Source: Micromonospora sp. WMMD1155
GTDB taxonomy: Bacteria > Actinomycetota > Actinomycetes > Mycobacteriales > Micromonosporaceae
Length of the DNA stretch: 64,000 nt
Reading direction: 5' to 3'
Assembly: GCF_029581275.1 (NCBI RefSeq)
Contig: NZ_CP120742.1
Coordinates: forward strand, 1,772,501-1,836,500
Below, piece after piece: positions 63,907 to 64,000 of this stretch; within the stretch, counting starts at the first letter, position 1; each line of letters begins with the position of its first letter. Under the pieces are notes generated by a model. The model was not told where the DNA came from. It was given only the letters and a program-made list of their open reading frames with translations, and made no database searches. Both the position numbers and the translations under genes were made by a program.

Positions 63907-64000
63907 CGCTCCTCCGGCTCGATCGTGGTGGGATCCGCGACGAGCAGCCGGTCCAGGTCGTCGGTGCTGACCTCCTCGACCAGCTCGACGCTGATCCGAC
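63903..64000 (-). CDS. C-terminal end of an unidentified gene (5' part outside window)
   Basis: Open frame entering from the window edge and ending at TGA 63903-63905. The visible last residues are RISVELVEEVSTDDLDRLL and VADPTTIEPEER. Too little remains to assign a family. Confidence 0.55.
   Translation of the reverse strand, partial: RISVELVEEVSTDDLDRLLVADPTTIEPEER

Overview
This is a high-GC actinobacterial chromosome segment, most likely from Micromonospora or a close relative in Micromonosporaceae. The basis is very high GC, dense GTG/ATG starts with 4-base stop/start overlaps, and gene neighbourhoods that, from memory, parallel the Mycobacterium tuberculosis Rv1020-Rv1110 interval: mfd, mazG, eno, divIC, DUF501, ppx, thiolase, SGNH, cbs, metB, phoH2, glpX, DUF4245, xseA/xseB and ispH. 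I see no prophage, integrase, transposase or CRISPR. The window is core chromosome, with accessory interest concentrated in intergenic repeats and leaders.

Layout. 1-6050: sulfur metabolism (cystathionine gamma-synthase, methionine sulfoxide reductase A, cystathionine beta-synthase), a HIT protein, RNase Z behind a structured leader, and a GNAT enzyme. 6201-9403: two tandem secreted SGNH hydrolases and a thiolase. 9487-11824: a small conserved protein, two Bax-inhibitor-1 paralogues and tRNA-Leu(UAA). 11926-15177: a polytopic membrane protein and type II NADH dehydrogenase, convergent across a strong hairpin. 15280-19702: a MoxR/DUF58/DUF4129 operon. 19723-24141: UDG, dienelactone hydrolase, envelope proteins and a PadR/HAAS pair. 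24315-28420: Ppx, ArgA-like GNAT, DUF501, FtsB and enolase. 28634-33710: a lipoprotein, NudC, DUF885, MazG and a SurA-like lipoprotein. 33866-37582: Mfd, followed by about 670 bases of gene-free repeats. 38255-44209: a cyclase-family protein, an S66 peptidase, a truncated permease-like protein and PEP carboxylase. 44364-49804: a Gly/Asp-rich protein, RmuC and a secreted subtilisin. 49916-53174: a lipoprotein, IspH, XseA, a repeat-encoded small ORF and XseB. 53341-57186: an LppX-like lipoprotein, DUF4245, GlpX and a DMT transporter. 57200-64000: an Asp-box membrane protein, an FNR-like reductase, rhomboid, a lytic transglycosylase, a PIN-PhoH protein and two short pieces at the edge.

How it works together. 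The metabolic genes cover lower glycolysis/gluconeogenesis (Eno, GlpX, Ppc), transsulfuration in both directions, isoprenoid synthesis (IspH) and oxidative repair (MsrA). A second theme is DNA repair (Mfd, XseAB, RmuC, UDG, MazG, NudC). A third is the envelope.

The strongest unexplained signals are: a three-way-junction RNA plus a micro-ORF carrying a near-perfect anti-Shine-Dalgarno complement upstream of rnz; a 24-bp minisatellite ORF coupled between xseA and xseB; exactly 80-bp palindromic units occurring three times; a short ORF overlapping PIN-phoH in the position of a PhoAT antitoxin; and at least fourteen genes with a TANNNT box 6-8 bases before the start codon, indicating widespread leaderless transcription.
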